Positions 17,317 through 27,746 of a stretch of 64,000 bases of DNA are shown piece after piece. Below the pieces are notes generated by a model. It saw only the letters and a list, made by a program, of their open reading frames with translations, was not told the origin of the DNA and did no database searches. Within the stretch, counting starts at the first letter, position 1. Each line of letters starts with the position of its first letter. The stretch covers positions 496,001 through 560,000 of the forward strand of contig NZ_CP063401.1 of assembly GCF_021729885.1 (NCBI RefSeq), given 5' to 3'. The translations under genes and the position numbers were made by a program. The stretch is from Devosia sp. SL43 (GTDB lineage: Bacteria; Pseudomonadota; Alphaproteobacteria; Rhizobiales; Devosiaceae).

Positions 17317-18096
17317 TCAAGCCAGCCCAGTCTTGGCGAACAGTCGGGCGAAATTGGCGGTAGTTTCGGCACCCAGCTGCTCAAGGCTAATGCCGCGGAC
17401 CTCGGCGACCTTCTCGGCCGTATGGCGCACGAAGCTGGGCTCATTGGATTCGCCGCGATGGGGTATCGGCGCCAGATAAGGTGCATCAGTTTCAACGAGA
17501 TAGCGGTCGGCCGGAACGAATTTGGCGACGTCGCGGATTTCCTCGGCATTGCGGAAGGTGATGATGCCGGAGAACGAGATATAGCCGCCCAGGTCGAGCG
17601 CCGTGCGAGCCAGGTCTGCCCCGGCGGTGAAGCAATGCAGCAGAAACGGGAAGGCCCCCTGCCCGGCTTCTTCCCTGAGGATGGCGGCCATGTCGTCGTC
17701 GCATTTTCGGCTGTGGATAACCAGTGGAAGACCGGTGATCCGGGCAGCCGCGATGTGGCGGCGCAAGCCGGTGGCCTGCGCCTCGCGCGGGGCGTTGTCG
17801 TAGAAGTAGTCAAGCCCGGCTTCGCCGATAGCAACGCAGCGTGGATGGGCACTTAGCCGGACAAGATCATCCGTTGTGATATGGAGTTCCTGATCGGCAT
17901 GGTGCGGATGCGTCCCCACCGAGCACCAGACGTTCGCGAAGCGTTCCGCGAGCGCGGCATAGGTGGAGAACTTTTCCACATGTGTGGATATCGTCACCAT
18001 TCCGGTGACGCCGGCTGCAGCCGCGCGCGCCATTACCCCATCGATATCATTGGCCAAGGCCTCGAAATCGAGGTGGCAATGGCTGTCGATCAGCAT
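17317..18096 (-). CDS. TatD family metal-dependent hydrolase / DNase
   Basis: 259 residues with the TatD signatures: IDSHCHLDFEAL at the N-terminus (metal His pair), IGEAGLDYFYD (about residues 92-102), LVIHSRKCDDD (about 126-136), HCFTAGADLA (about 154-163) and ETDAPYLAPIPHRG (about 202-215). Such proteins are Mg-dependent 3'-5' exonucleases or D-Tyr-tRNA/other ester hydrolases in the cytoplasm. Directly follows metG (2 bases), the usual arrangement, so co-transcription is likely. Confidence 0.9.
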   Translation of the reverse strand: MLIDSHCHLDFEALANDIDGVMARAAAAGVTGMVTISTHVEKFSTYAALAERFANVWCSVGTHPHHADQELHITTDDLVRLSAHPRCVAIGEAGLDYFYDNAPREAQATGLRRHIAAARITGLPLVIHSRKCDDDMAAILREEAGQGAFPFLLHCFTAGADLARTALDLGGYISFSGIITFRNAEEIRDVAKFVPADRYLVETDAPYLAPIPHRGESNEPSFVRHTAEKVAEVRGISLEQLGAETTANFARLFAKTGLA

Positions 18097-18098
18097 GG

Positions 18099-19649
18099 CT
18101 ACTCGGCCTTGCGTTCGATGCGGGCAAACACGCCCTGCGGCACCGGCAATTCGGTCCCCGGCACCAGCATGCTGGACGTCTTGCTGTCAGCGAGCAGGCG
18201 CTTGTCTTCCGGCACGGCGAGCTGGTCGAGCAGCCGCGCCGCCGACGCCGGAACGAAGGCGAGCATCGGGATAGTGAGGCGACGAACCGTGTCGGCCGTA
18301 ACGTAGAGTACGGTCGCCATGCGCTCGGGATCGGTCTTCTTCAGTGCCCAGGGCTCCTGCCCGGCGAAATAGTTGTTGGCGGAGCTCAGCGCCGCGACGA
18401 TGGCGCCGGTCGCTTCATGGACGAGCTGTTCGTCCATTGCCCGCTGTGCTGCCTCGATGGCCTCGCCCACTTCGGCGATGATCGCCTCGTCGGCCTCGGT
18501 CAGCGCGCCGGGCTGCGGCACCTTGCCGTCGCAGTTCTTGTTGATCATCGACAGCGAGCGCTGCGCCAGGTTGCCCAGGTTGTTGGCGAGGTCGGCATTG
18601 ACGCGGTTGGTCAGCTTTTCGCGGCTATAGTCGCCATCCTGCCCAAACGAGACTTCGCGCAGGAAGAAGTAGCGCGCTGCGTCCTGGCCGAACTCTTCGA
18701 TCAGCTCGAACGGATCGATCACATTGCCCAGCGACTTGCTCATCTTGTGGCCGTCCACCGTCAGGAAGCCATGGGCAAAGACGCGATGCTGCACCTCGAT
18801 GCCGGCGCTCATCAGGAAGGCCGGCCAGTACACCGTGTGGAAGCGGATGATGTCCTTGCCGATGACGTGCAGGTCCGCGGGCCAGAACTTCTTGAACAGC
18901 TCGCTGGCCTCATCGGGGAAGCCGACGCCGGTAATGTAGTTGGTCAGCGCATCGACCCACACATACATCACGTGACCGGGCGCACCGGGAACCGGAATGC
19001 CCCAGTCGAAGGTGGTGCGGGAGATCGACAGGTCCTGGAGGCCGCCCTTCACGAACGAGATGATCTCGTTGCGGCGTTCCTTCGGGGCGATGAAGTCGGG
19101 GTTGGCCTCGTAGAGATCGAGCAGCTTCTGCTGATAGGCCGAGAGGCGGAAGAAGTAAGTCGGCTCTTCGACCCAGCTGACTTCGGCGCCCGAGGGGGCA
19201 AACTTCTTGCCGTCCTTGTCAGTCAGCTCGTCCTCGTCGAAGTAAGCCTCGTCGCGGACGGAATACCAACCCTTGTAGGTCGACTGGAAAATGTCGCCAT
19301 TGTTGCTGGCGGCCATCTTGTTCCAGATCGCCTGGCTGGCCTCGTGGTGGCGCTGCTCGGTGGTCCGGATGAAGTCGTCATTGGAAATATTCAGCGCCTC
19401 CGCCAGCTTGCGGAACTCGGCTGAGTTGGTGTCGGCCAGCTGGCGCGGCGTCACGCCCTGCGCGGCGGCCGTCTGCACCATCTTGATGCCGTGCTCGTCG
19501 GTGCCGGTGAGGAAATAGACCTCGCGGCCCTCCAGCCGCTTGAAGCGGGCAATGGCGTCGGTCGCGATCATCTCATAGGCATGCCCGATATGAGGGGCGC
19601 CATTGGGATAGGAGATCGCGGTCGTGACGTAGAAGGGCTTGCTGGTCAT
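18099..19649 (-). CDS. metG: Methionine--tRNA ligase
   Basis: 516 residues. It charges initiator and elongator tRNA-Met. Class I signatures: the HIGH motif as [17 protein letters not shown] (about residues 21-37) and KMSKSLGN (about 303-310), plus the [11 protein letters not shown] segment in the connective region. The length corresponds to the short, single-domain-tail form without a C-terminal EMAP-type dimerisation domain. The stop codon lies 2 bases from TatD, and its own ATG overlaps the holB stop by 4 bases, so it sits inside the tmk-holB-metG-tatD transcript. Confidence 0.95.
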   Translation of the reverse strand: MTSKPFYVTTAISYPNGAPHIGHAYEMIATDAIARFKRLEGREVYFLTGTDEHGIKMVQTAAAQGVTPRQLADTNSAEFRKLAEALNISNDDFIRTTEQRHHEASQAIWNKMAASNNGDIFQSTYKGWYSVRDEAYFDEDELTDKDGKKFAPSGAEVSWVEEPTYFFRLSAYQQKLLDLYEANPDFIAPKERRNEIISFVKGGLQDLSISRTTFDWGIPVPGAPGHVMYVWVDALTNYITGVGFPDEASELFKKFWPADLHVIGKDIIRFHTVYWPAFLMSAGIEVQHRVFAHGFLTVDGHKMSKSLGNVIDPFELIEEFGQDAARYFFLREVSFGQDGDYSREKLTNRVNADLANNLGNLAQRSLSMINKNCDGKVPQPGALTEADEAIIAEVGEAIEAAQRAMDEQLVHEATGAIVAALSSANNYFAGQEPWALKKTDPERMATVLYVTADTVRRLTIPMLAFVPASAARLLDQLAVPEDKRLLADSKTSSMLVPGTELPVPQGVFARIERKAE

Positions 19650-20674
19650 TGGGGCTCGGCGGAAACAGGGGCAGTCAGTGAAGCATGCTTCCGGATCGCG
19701 TCGAAAATCGCGACGAGGGTCTGCTTCATGTCCAGATTGATTTCATCGGCCTCGGTGAGGAGGGCATGGGCCTTGTCCCATAGCTCGTTTGCCGAGGCAA
19801 GGCGCATCCGGTTGCCCTTCTGCATGGCCGCGTTGCGGGCCTCGTCAGCAATCCAGTCGTCGAGCATTTCGCGGGCGAAGGACAGTTCCGGGCTCTGCGT
19901 GTTGGCGCCGAGCGCATCGGCCAGCGACAGCGCGACGCTGGCAGGATGCTGACTTGGATTGAGCAGCCAGGCCTGCAGGGCGCCGAGAGCAGACTCCGGC
20001 TCCAGCGCCAGCGTCTCGAAGGCCCGGCGCGGACGGCCTCCGGAGAGGGCAACGGCTCGATCGAGCTCGGCCTGACCCAGCGACGGATCGTGCTCCGTCA
20101 ATACCGCACGCACCAGATCGCTGGCGATCGGTCGCAGGGCCAGGTTGTGGCAGCGCGACTTGATGGTGGGCAGCAATTGGCCTGGGCGATGTGACACCAG
20201 CAGGAACGTCGTATCGGCCGGGGGCTCTTCCAGCGTCTTGAGCAGCGCATTGGCGGACGAGGGGTTGCAGTCGTCGATGCTGTCGATGATGGCGACGCGG
20301 TGCCCGGCCCGGCCGCGGGTGTGATGCAGCGAGTCCCTGATATCGCGGACGTCTTCCACCCGAATGACGGTGTAGTAGCCTTTGCCGTCCTTGGGCCTGC
20401 GGCGGAGCAGGAAGAGATTGGGGTGGGAAAGCGCCCCGACCTGTTCCTCGACCCGATGGCCGTCTTCATCGCCCGTGGCGGTCAGGATCGCTGCTGCGAG
20501 TTCGAAGGCAAACGTCGCCTTGCCGATGCCCTGCGGTCCATGCAGCAGGATGGCGCCGGGCAGCCTGCCACTGGCAATCTGGCTGCGGATAGCGCTGCGG
20601 GCGGCGTCATGCCCCTTCGCCCGCTGCCGGCGCTCCGGCGGCGTCGCGCCCTCGATGGCATCGGGATCAGTCAC
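19646..20674 (-). CDS. holB: DNA polymerase III delta' subunit
   Basis: 342 residues. It is the clamp-loader delta' subunit. Walker A-like [15 protein letters not shown] (about residues 42-56) and sensor-type [20 protein letters not shown] plus [27 protein letters not shown]-type blocks with the SRC motif (about 170-190) are visible. The cysteines expected for the zinc module of the E. coli protein after the P-loop are missing here (the segment reads through [19 protein letters not shown]). It overlaps both neighbours by 4 bases (tmk upstream, metG downstream). Confidence 0.92.
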   Translation of the reverse strand: MTDPDAIEGATPPERRQRAKGHDAARSAIRSQIASGRLPGAILLHGPQGIGKATFAFELAAAILTATGDEDGHRVEEQVGALSHPNLFLLRRRPKDGKGYYTVIRVEDVRDIRDSLHHTRGRAGHRVAIIDSIDDCNPSSANALLKTLEEPPADTTFLLVSHRPGQLLPTIKSRCHNLALRPIASDLVRAVLTEHDPSLGQAELDRAVALSGGRPRRAFETLALEPESALGALQAWLLNPSQHPASVALSLADALGANTQSPELSFAREMLDDWIADEARNAAMQKGNRMRLASANELWDKAHALLTEADEINLDMKQTLVAIFDAIRKHASLTAPVSAEPQ

Positions 20675-21357
20675 GCCTGCGAACCGCGCAGCAGCTCGGG
20701 GAACCGCTGGCTCACGGCCTCCCAGATGGCCGCCTCAAGCGATTCCTCCGACTGCGCCGCCGAGATGACGATGCAACGATCGGCATTGTCCCTGGCGATG
20801 GCCAGAAAGCCATCACGCAGCCGCTTGTGCCACTCGAGCTCTTCCTTCTCGAAGCGATCACCGGTCAAGGCGAGGCCATCTTCGACGGCGCGTTCGGCGA
20901 CGCGCTTGAAGGCGTCCTCGGGATCCATGTCAAGAATGATGGTCAGGTCGGGCGCGTGCCCGTCGAGCGCCAGCGTTTCGAGCGCGGCGATAAGCTTATC
21001 GTCGACGCCCCCGGTCAGGCCCTGATAGGCGCGGGTCGAATCGTGAAATCGATCCGACAACACCCAGGTGCCGTTGCGCAGATTCGGCGCGATCAGCTGA
21101 TTGACGTGGTCAAGGCGAGCGGCAGCGAACAGCACCGCCTCGGCCCCGGGGCCCCAGCTTTCCGAGCGGCCCTGCAGGATGAAGGAGCGGATGGCTTCGG
21201 CCTTGGCGGTCCCACCAGGCTCGCGCGTGCGTACGGCCTCGACCGCATGCCGCTGCAGGTTCTGCAGCAGGCGCTTGACCTGTGTGGACTTGCCGACACC
21301 TTCACCACCCTCAAAGGTGATGAAACGGGCGCGACTGGCTTTGGGCGCTTCGAGCAT
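20671..21357 (-). CDS. tmk: Thymidylate kinase
   Basis: 228 residues; phosphorylates dTMP to dTDP. P-loop FEGGEGVGKSTQVKRL (about residues 16-31), the DRY-like DRFHDSTRAYQG (about 102-113), REPGGTAKAEAIR substrate motif (about 46-58) and LID region after FKRVAERAVEDG are present. The length is normal. It overlaps holB (ATGA-type) and is preceded by dacA at 20 bases; all lie on the minus strand as one likely operon. Confidence 0.94.
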   Translation of the reverse strand: MLEAPKASRARFITFEGGEGVGKSTQVKRLLQNLQRHAVEAVRTREPGGTAKAEAIRSFILQGRSESWGPGAEAVLFAAARLDHVNQLIAPNLRNGTWVLSDRFHDSTRAYQGLTGGVDDKLIAALETLALDGHAPDLTIILDMDPEDAFKRVAERAVEDGLALTGDRFEKEELEWHKRLRDGFLAIARDNADRCIVISAAQSEESLEAAIWEAVSQRFPELLRGSQA

Positions 21358-21377
21358 AGGAGCGTTGTATCCGAGTC

Positions 21378-22565
21378 TCAGAGCCAGCCAAGGGCCAGTT
21401 GCTTGAGCGCATCGGTGGCCTGGCGAACGATATCGCCCTTTTCGACGCTTTCGGCGGCATAGAGGGGCGCGACCTGCACCAGTTGCTCGTCGCAGAACAC
21501 GCGAAGCTCGGCAACCTCATCGCCCTGCGCGACCGGCGGCAGCAAGGGTCCGCTATACACCACCTGCGCGTTGAGGCATTTGCGCGAGCCACGCGGCAGA
21601 TAGAGCGCAACCTCGCCCTGCCCGACCAGCCCGACACTGCCGGTGACGCCGCCATAGACGTTTGCATAGGCCACGACCGCGCCATCCGGGTAGGCCGCGA
21701 CGCGCTCGAAAGCGCGGGCGCCCCAGGTGATCAGCTTGCGTCCTTCCTCGGTGCGCTCGGCCATCGAAGTCAGCCCGTGGATGACGGCAACCAGACGACG
21801 ACCGCCCTCTGCAGTGGAGATGACCGAACCATAGCCCGCAGCTTCGGTATGACCGGTCTTGAGACCATCGACACCGATCCCGAGCTCAACCAGCGAGTTG
21901 CGGTTGGCCTGCTTGATGCCGTTCCACTCCATCTCGGGCTCTGAGAAGTAGTGGTAATATTCGGGGAATTCGCGAATGAGATAACGCGCCAGATCGGCCA
22001 GGTCGCGGGCGGTGACATACATGTTCGGATCGGGCAGCCCGACCGGATTGGTGAAATGCGAGCCGGTCAGCCCGATTTCCTCGGCCAGTTCGTTCATCAT
22101 CGCGGCGAAGCTGCTTTCCGATCCGGCAATGCCTTCCGCCAAGACGATGGCGGCGTCATTGCCCGACTGGATGATGACCGAGCGAACCAGATCCTCCACT
22201 TTGATCTTGGAATTGAGATCGGCAAACATGGTGGAACCGCCCGATGAGGCACCACCGGTGCGCCAGGCGTGTTCGGAGACAAAGAACTCGTCGGTGAGCT
22301 TGACGCGACCGCTGCGGATTTCATTGAAAACCACCGCAACGGTCATGAGCTTGGCCATGCTGGCCGGCTCCATCGGCAGATCGGCATCCTTCTGGAAGAT
22401 CACCGTGCCGGATTGCTCGTCCATCAAAATGGCGAACTTGGCCTTGGTGTCGAAGTCGGCCTGCGCGGCGGCCGGCGCCACCAGCGAGAGCATTGCCGCC
22501 AGAATGAGCCAGATCCGTTTCACGTCGCGCCTATCCCGTCTATTGCCGGCATTCTTGCCAGCCAT
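21378..22565 (-). CDS. D-alanyl-D-alanine carboxypeptidase (DacA/PBP5-like)
   Basis: 395 residues. A signal peptide after a basic start (KRIWLILAAMLSLVAPAAA) leads into an S11 peptidase. Active-site motifs are SMAK (SxxK, about residues 68-71), SGN (SxN, about 133-135) and KTG (about 238-240). A C-terminal PBP5-type beta domain follows (about 290-395), ending in an amphipathic DALKQLALGWL anchor helix. It trims the terminal D-Ala of peptidoglycan pentapeptides in the periplasm. It begins 5 bases after the rlpA stop, so both wall-remodelling genes are co-expressed. Confidence 0.92.
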   Translation of the reverse strand: MAGKNAGNRRDRRDVKRIWLILAAMLSLVAPAAAQADFDTKAKFAILMDEQSGTVIFQKDADLPMEPASMAKLMTVAVVFNEIRSGRVKLTDEFFVSEHAWRTGGASSGGSTMFADLNSKIKVEDLVRSVIIQSGNDAAIVLAEGIAGSESSFAAMMNELAEEIGLTGSHFTNPVGLPDPNMYVTARDLADLARYLIREFPEYYHYFSEPEMEWNGIKQANRNSLVELGIGVDGLKTGHTEAAGYGSVISTAEGGRRLVAVIHGLTSMAERTEEGRKLITWGARAFERVAAYPDGAVVAYANVYGGVTGSVGLVGQGEVALYLPRGSRKCLNAQVVYSGPLLPPVAQGDEVAELRVFCDEQLVQVAPLYAAESVEKGDIVRQATDALKQLALGWL

Positions 22566-22570
22566 AAGAA

Positions 22571-23605
22571 CTAATAGAGAATTATGTCATTGAGGCCAAG
22601 TTGCCGTGCCAGGTCGAGAGCGTCAATTCTGGCCACGCCGGGCTTCAAATGTGTGAGAGTGAGCCGTGTCGCCGGCTTGCCATTGACGGTGACTTGTTCT
22701 TCGTCGACCGAACCAAGCAACGCAAACTGTTCTGCCAGGGCCACCGCATTGGTCTGATCGGCGAAGATACCGAGGCCAAGCTTGATGTCGCGGGCGTCAA
22801 CATCGACCGACTGCACCCACCCGTCGAGACTGCCAGTCTGCGCGGCCACGGCATTCACTGCGGCGAAGGCTGTACCGATATTGGCATCCTGCGCCTCGGG
22901 CGTCGTGTCGGCGTAGGAGAACAGACCACCAAAGAAGTCGCCTGCCATATCCGTCAGGCTGTTGGTGCCGTCGGCATAGCGGGTCGTGCTTTGCACCGGC
23001 GGACCGGAATAGCTGGCCAACAGCATGCGCGTGTCGTCGCCTTCCAGCGGCGCGCGGCCCACATACTCGGCCTTGATCGAGGCATGGCCATTGTTGACAT
23101 AGCCCAGCATCTCGGCGGCGCGATGCGACAGATCCATGATGCGACCGGGCATGTAAGGCCCACGATCATTGACGCGGACAATCACCGAGCGGCCATTTTC
23201 CTGATTGGTGACGCGAACATACGACGGAAGCGGCAAAGTCGGGTGAGCGCCAGTAATGGCGTTAGCCGAGAATATCTCGCCATTGGCCGTCCGGCGGCCG
23301 TGGAAGTCGGCGCCATACCACGAGGCATCGCCGGTCGCGACATAGCCCGGTTGCTCGGCGGGCGTATAGACGCGGCCATTGACGGTGTAGGGCCGTCCAA
23401 CCTGGTAGCGTCCGCCGCCCTTGGGTGGATTGGGATTGTTGGTCACGCGCGGCGAGGACGAGCCGTATTCGGAGCCGAAGGCCGCACGTTTCACAGTGGC
23501 GCCCAGACCACCCCCGCCGCAGGCTGCGATCATGGGTGCGACAAGGGCCGCGAGGGCGACAAAGCGGATGGCATGGCGCCAAGGGGTCGTCGTCACGGTA
23601 CGCAT
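22571..23605 (-). CDS. rlpA: RlpA-family septal ring lytic transglycosylase, lipoprotein with SPOR domain
   Basis: 344 residues from ATG 23605. The N-terminus is a lipoprotein signal, with the lipobox cysteine in MIAACGGGG. A double-psi beta-barrel domain follows: TGDASWYGADFHGRRTANGE, then VIVRVNDRGPYMPGRIMDLS with the catalytic-type Asp. The C-terminal ~75 residues (WVQSVDVDARDIKLGLG onwards) look like a SPOR domain for septal glycan. A GTG at 23653 would extend it, but the ATG at 23605 gives a proper signal peptide. It is the first gene of the minus-strand envelope/replication run. Confidence 0.88.
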   Translation of the reverse strand: MRTVTTTPWRHAIRFVALAALVAPMIAACGGGGLGATVKRAAFGSEYGSSSPRVTNNPNPPKGGGRYQVGRPYTVNGRVYTPAEQPGYVATGDASWYGADFHGRRTANGEIFSANAITGAHPTLPLPSYVRVTNQENGRSVIVRVNDRGPYMPGRIMDLSHRAAEMLGYVNNGHASIKAEYVGRAPLEGDDTRMLLASYSGPPVQSTTRYADGTNSLTDMAGDFFGGLFSYADTTPEAQDANIGTAFAAVNAVAAQTGSLDGWVQSVDVDARDIKLGLGIFADQTNAVALAEQFALLGSVDEEQVTVNGKPATRLTLTHLKPGVARIDALDLARQLGLNDIILY

Positions 23606-23800
23606 TACTCTTACGCTGGTCACAGATGAGAATGCCCATGATATCGCGATCACGCGGCATTCGATCCTAAAGAACAGATTTCTGGTTTCGGTCAGGTTAA
23701 GGGGAACAAAGTGTTAGCGCCGCGAGTCGCATTTTCAGCAGCATGGCGGCCGAGAGCTGATTGCTGGAAAGCGTGACCGCAACCTTGCGCTAAGCGGGAT

Positions 23801-23816
23801 ATAAAGATATCTTTAT
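23801..23816. promoter_or_regulatory. Perfect 16-bp palindrome in the metH promoter region (candidate SahR/ArsR-type operator)
   Basis: ATAAAGATATCTTTAT is an exact 16-bp palindrome centred 44 bases before the preferred metH ATG, in a short A+T-rich patch. Proteobacterial methionine-cycle genes, metH among them, are known to be controlled by SahR, an ArsR-family sensor of S-adenosylhomocysteine with GATATC-centred dyads (recalled, not checked). No other gene starts here on the plus strand, and rlpA starts 196 bases away on the minus strand. Confidence 0.6.
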
Positions 23817-23852
23817 GTCATCGGATAACCGATCGAACCGAGGTGAATGGCG

Positions 23853-26800
23853 ATGAGCCCTTCTGACAAGCTGCCCCACATCCCCGACTGGAACGAAGTC
23901 CGTGCCACGTTGGCGCAGACGATGCGCGAGCGCATCCTGATCCTGGACGGGGCCATGGGCACCATGATCCAGCGGCTCAAGCTCGAGGAAGAGAACTTTC
24001 GCGGCGACCGGTTTAGGGATTGGAAGCTGCCGCTCAAGGGCAATAACGACCTGCTGATCCTGACCGAGCCGCAGCGGATCGAGGACATCCATCTCGAATA
24101 CTATCTGGCCGGCGCTGACATCGTCGAGACCAACACCTTCTCGGCCACCTGGGTGGCGCAGGCCGACTACGCCTGCGAAGAAGCGGTTTATGATCTGAAC
24201 TATCACGGCGTGCTGGTCGCACGTCGCGCGGCCAAGCGGGCCGAGGCCATCGACGGCAAGCGCCGCTATGTTGCCGGGGCGCTAGGGCCAACCAACAAGA
24301 CCTCGTCCATGTCGACGGACGTCAACAGCCCGGGCCATCGGGCGATCACCTTTGACGAGTTGGTCGACGCCTATGGCGAGGCGATCCGCGGCCTGGTCGA
24401 TGGCGGCGCCGATCTGCTGCTGTTCGAGACCATCACCGACACGCTCAACACCAAGGCCGGCATTTTCGCGGCGCAGCGGCTGTTCGAAGAGCGCGGCATC
24501 GACGTGCCGATCATGATTTCGGGCACCATCACCGACCTGTCCGGCCGCACCCTGTCTGGCCAGACGCCGACAGCGTTCTGGTATTCGGTGCGTCACGCCA
24601 ATCCGCTGACCATCGGGCTCAACTGCGCACTCGGCGCCGACCTGATGCGCGATCACATTGCCGAGCTGTCGGCTGTCGCTGACACGTTCATCTGTGCCTA
24701 TCCCAATGCCGGCCTGCCCAACGAATTCGGCGGCTATGACGAGACGCCCGAACTGATGGCGGCGCAGTTGGAAACCTTCGCCCGCGAAGGCCTGCTCAAC
24801 ATCGTGGGCGGCTGCTGCGGCTCGACGCCCGACCATATCCGCGCCATTGCCGAGATGGCCGAGCAGCACAAGCCGCGCCAGGTGCCGGAAATCGAACGCC
24901 TGCTGCGCCTGTCGGGCCTCGAAGGCTTCACGCTGACGCCGGAAATCCCCTTCGTGAATGTGGGCGAGCGCACCAATGTCACCGGCTCGGCCCGGTTCCG
25001 GAAGCTGATCACCGCGGGCGACTATAATGCCGCGCTCGAAGTGGCGCGCGACCAGGTGGCCAATGGCGCCCAGATCATCGACATCAACATGGATGAGGGC
25101 CTGATCGACTCCAAGCAGGTGATGATCGAGTATCTCAACCTGCTCGCCGCCGAACCCGATATCGCCAAGGTGCCGCTGATGATCGACTCCTCCAAATGGG
25201 AGGTGATCGAAGCCGGTTTGAAGTGCGTCCAGGGCAAGGCGCTGGTCAATTCCATCTCGATGAAGGAAGGCGAAGAGCAGTTCCTGCACTATGCCCGGCT
25301 GGTGCGGGCCTATGGCGCCGCCGTGGTGGTGATGGCATTCGACGAGCAGGGCCAAGCCGATACGCTGGAGCGCAAGGTCGAGATCTGCACCCGCGCCTAC
25401 CAGCTTCTCACTGAGGTCGTCGGCTTCCCGCCGGAAGACATCGTATTCGACCCCAACGTCTTTGCGGTCGCCACCGGCATCGAGGAGCATAACGGTTATG
25501 GCGTCGCCTTCATCGAGGCGACCAAGATCATCACCGACACCCTGCCCCATGTGCATATTTCGGGCGGTATCTCCAACCTCAGCTTCTCGTTCCGCGGCAA
25601 CGAGCCGGTGCGCGAGGCCATGCACGCGGTGTTTTTGTACTATGCCATCCAGAACGGCATGGACATGGGCATCGTCAATGCCGGGCAACTGGCGGTCTAC
25701 GAATCCATCGATCCGGAACTGCGCGACGCCTGCGAGGACGTGATCCTCAACCGTAACCCTGAGGCTACCGATCGCCTGCTGGCTTTGGCCGAGCGCTATC
25801 GGGGTACGGCGGGCAAGGATGTTGCCGCCAAGGATTTGAGCTGGCGCGAGAAGTCAGTCGAAGACCGCATCGCCCATGCACTGGTCAACGGCATCACCGA
25901 ATATATCGATGCCGACACCGACGAGGCCCGCCTCAAGTCCGCACGACCGCTGCATGTCATCGAAGGCCCGCTGATGGCGGGCATGAGCATCGTCGGCGAC
26001 CTGTTCGGCTCGGGCAAGATGTTCCTGCCGCAGGTGGTCAAATCCGCCCGCGTGATGAAGCAGGCCGTGGCCTTGCTGCTGCCCTACATGGAAGCCGAGA
26101 AGAATGCCGACGGCAACGCCACCGGCCGCAAGAGCGCCGGCAAGGTGCTGATGGCGACGGTCAAAGGCGACGTGCACGATATTGGCAAGAACATCGTCGG
26201 CGTCGTCCTGAGCTGCAACAACTACGAGATCATCGATCTCGGCGTAATGGTGCCGACTGCCAAGATCTTGCAGACGGCCAAGGAGCAGAATGTCGACATC
26301 ATCGGCTTGTCCGGCCTGATCACGCCGTCGCTCGACGAGATGGTCCATGTGGCCGCTGAGATGGAGCGCGAGGGTTTTGACATCCCGCTGCTGATCGGCG
26401 GGGCGACGACCAGTCGCGTCCATACGGCGGTGAAAATCCACCCACGCTACGAGCGCGGCCAGACCGTCTATGTCAACGACGCCAGCCGCGCCGTGGGTGT
26501 CGTGGGCAACCTGCTGTCATCAGACACCAAGGTCGCGTTCATCGAAGATATCCGCGCCGAATATGCCAAGGCGGCGGCGGCGCACCTGCGGGCTGAGGAC
26601 GAAAAGCAGCGCATTCCGCTGGCCAAGGCTCGCGCCAACGCGTTCAAGGCCGATTGGGCGAGTTACACCCCGCCCAAGCCGAGCTTCCTTGGCACCAAGG
26701 TTTTCGAGGATTTCGATCTCAAGGAGCTGTCGAGCTTCATCGACTGGACCCCGTTCTTCCAGACCTGGGAACTCAAGGGCCGCTACCCAGCCATTCTCGA

Positions 26801-27614
26801 AGATGAGCGCCAGGGCGAGGCCGCACGGCAGTTGTTTGCCGATGCGCAGAAGATGCTGGCCCAGATCATCGACGAAAACTGGTTCAAGCCACGCGCGGTC
26901 GTTGGCTTCTGGCCGGCCAATGCCGTGGGCGATGACATCCGACTCTACACCGACGAAGGCCGCGCCGAGGAACTGGCCACGCTGTTCACCCTGCGCCAGC
27001 AGCTGACCAAGCGTGATGGCAAGCCCAACATGGCGCTCAGCGACTTCGTGGCGCCGGAGGGCATCGATCGCCCCGACTATATGGGTGGGTTCGTCGTCAC
27101 CGCGGGCATCGAGGAAGTGGCGATCGCCGAACGCTTCGAGAAGCAGAATGACGACTATTCGTCCATCCTGGTCAAGGCGCTGGCCGACCGTTTCGCGGAA
27201 GCCATGGCCGAATACATGCACCTGCGCGTCCGCAAGGAGTTCTGGGGCTATGCGGCCGATGAGACGCTGAGCAATGATGACTTGCTCGGCGAAACATATC
27301 GCGGCATCCGTCCAGCCCCCGGCTACCCTGCTCAGCCCGATCACACCGAGAAGACGACGCTGTTCCGCCTGCTCGACGCCGAGAAGAATGCCGGCGTAAC
27401 ACTGACCGAAAGCTATGCCATGTGGCCGGGTTCGTCGGTATCGGGCGTCTATTTCGCTCACCCGGACGCGTACTATTTCGGCGTCGCCAAGGTGGAGCGC
27501 GACCAGGTGGTGGACTATGCCCAGCGCAAGGGTATGGCGTTGGCCGAGGTCGAACGCTGGCTCGGGCCGATCCTGAATTATATTCCGGGTCCGGCGATCG
27601 TCGCGGCGGAGTAG
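23853..27614 (+). CDS. metH: Methionine synthase, cobalamin-dependent
   Basis: 1253 residues from ATG 23853, which has AGGTGA with 6 bases of spacing; ATG 23847 lies too close to it. It transfers the methyl group of 5-methyl-THF to homocysteine via B12. All four modules are in order: homocysteine domain with [11 protein letters not shown] at the start and zinc cysteines in LNCALGA and [10 protein letters not shown] (about residues 250 and 315); pterin domain from [13 protein letters not shown] (about 370); B12 domain with DVHDIGKN carrying the cobalt-ligand His (about 771-778); and AdoMet-reactivation domain with [12 protein letters not shown] near the C-terminus. The length is as in E. coli MetH. 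A REP-like element follows the stop. Confidence 0.97.
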   Translation: MSPSDKLPHIPDWNEVRATLAQTMRERILILDGAMGTMIQRLKLEEENFRGDRFRDWKLPLKGNNDLLILTEPQRIEDIHLEYYLAGADIVETNTFSATWVAQADYACEEAVYDLNYHGVLVARRAAKRAEAIDGKRRYVAGALGPTNKTSSMSTDVNSPGHRAITFDELVDAYGEAIRGLVDGGADLLLFETITDTLNTKAGIFAAQRLFEERGIDVPIMISGTITDLSGRTLSGQTPTAFWYSVRHANPLTIGLNCALGADLMRDHIAELSAVADTFICAYPNAGLPNEFGGYDETPELMAAQLETFAREGLLNIVGGCCGSTPDHIRAIAEMAEQHKPRQVPEIERLLRLSGLEGFTLTPEIPFVNVGERTNVTGSARFRKLITAGDYNAALEVARDQVANGAQIIDINMDEGLIDSKQVMIEYLNLLAAEPDIAKVPLMIDSSKWEVIEAGLKCVQGKALVNSISMKEGEEQFLHYARLVRAYGAAVVVMAFDEQGQADTLERKVEICTRAYQLLTEVVGFPPEDIVFDPNVFAVATGIEEHNGYGVAFIEATKIITDTLPHVHISGGISNLSFSFRGNEPVREAMHAVFLYYAIQNGMDMGIVNAGQLAVYESIDPELRDACEDVILNRNPEATDRLLALAERYRGTAGKDVAAKDLSWREKSVEDRIAHALVNGITEYIDADTDEARLKSARPLHVIEGPLMAGMSIVGDLFGSGKMFLPQVVKSARVMKQAVALLLPYMEAEKNADGNATGRKSAGKVLMATVKGDVHDIGKNIVGVVLSCNNYEIIDLGVMVPTAKILQTAKEQNVDIIGLSGLITPSLDEMVHVAAEMEREGFDIPLLIGGATTSRVHTAVKIHPRYERGQTVYVNDASRAVGVVGNLLSSDTKVAFIEDIRAEYAKAAAAHLRAEDEKQRIPLAKARANAFKADWASYTPPKPSFLGTKVFEDFDLKELSSFIDWTPFFQTWELKGRYPAILEDERQGEAARQLFADAQKMLAQIIDENWFKPRAVVGFWPANAVGDDIRLYTDEGRAEELATLFTLRQQLTKRDGKPNMALSDFVAPEGIDRPDYMGGFVVTAGIEEVAIAERFEKQNDDYSSILVKALADRFAEAMAEYMHLRVRKEFWGYAADETLSNDDLLGETYRGIRPAPGYPAQPDHTEKTTLFRLLDAEKNAGVTLTESYAMWPGSSVSGVYFAHPDAYYFGVAKVERDQVVDYAQRKGMALAEVERWLGPILNYIPGPAIVAAE

Positions 27615-27625
27615 CGTTCTTAGCG

Positions 27626-27736
27626 CCCCCACCTAACCTCCCCCTAATAGGGGGAGGAATCCGGGCGGTGGCTCTGGCGTGATCGTGCCAGACACTCGAT
27701 CAGTCCCTCCCCCTTCAGGGGGAGGTTAGGTGGGGG
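27626..27736. repeat. Palindromic repeat element with 20-bp perfect arms
   Basis: CCCCCACCTAACCTCCCCCT (27626-27645) is repeated exactly in inverse orientation at 27717-27736. Each arm is adjoined by its own small hairpin (CCCCCT-aat-AGGGGG and CCCCCT-tc-AGGGGG). The middle contains TGGCGTGATCGTGCCA, another small dyad. It lies between the metH stop and a gene that begins 11 bases later. It probably acts as a terminator or attenuator and is likely one copy of a dispersed family. Confidence 0.8.
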
Positions 27737-27746
27737 TATCCTTACT

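Noticed and set aside
23654-23846. SAM-responsive riboswitch before metH
   Set aside because: No recognisable SAM riboswitch core; the palindromic operator explains regulation more simply.
24282-25688. 468-codon open frame on the minus strand
   Set aside because: Antisense to metH, which has all domains; composition is typical of a shadow frame.
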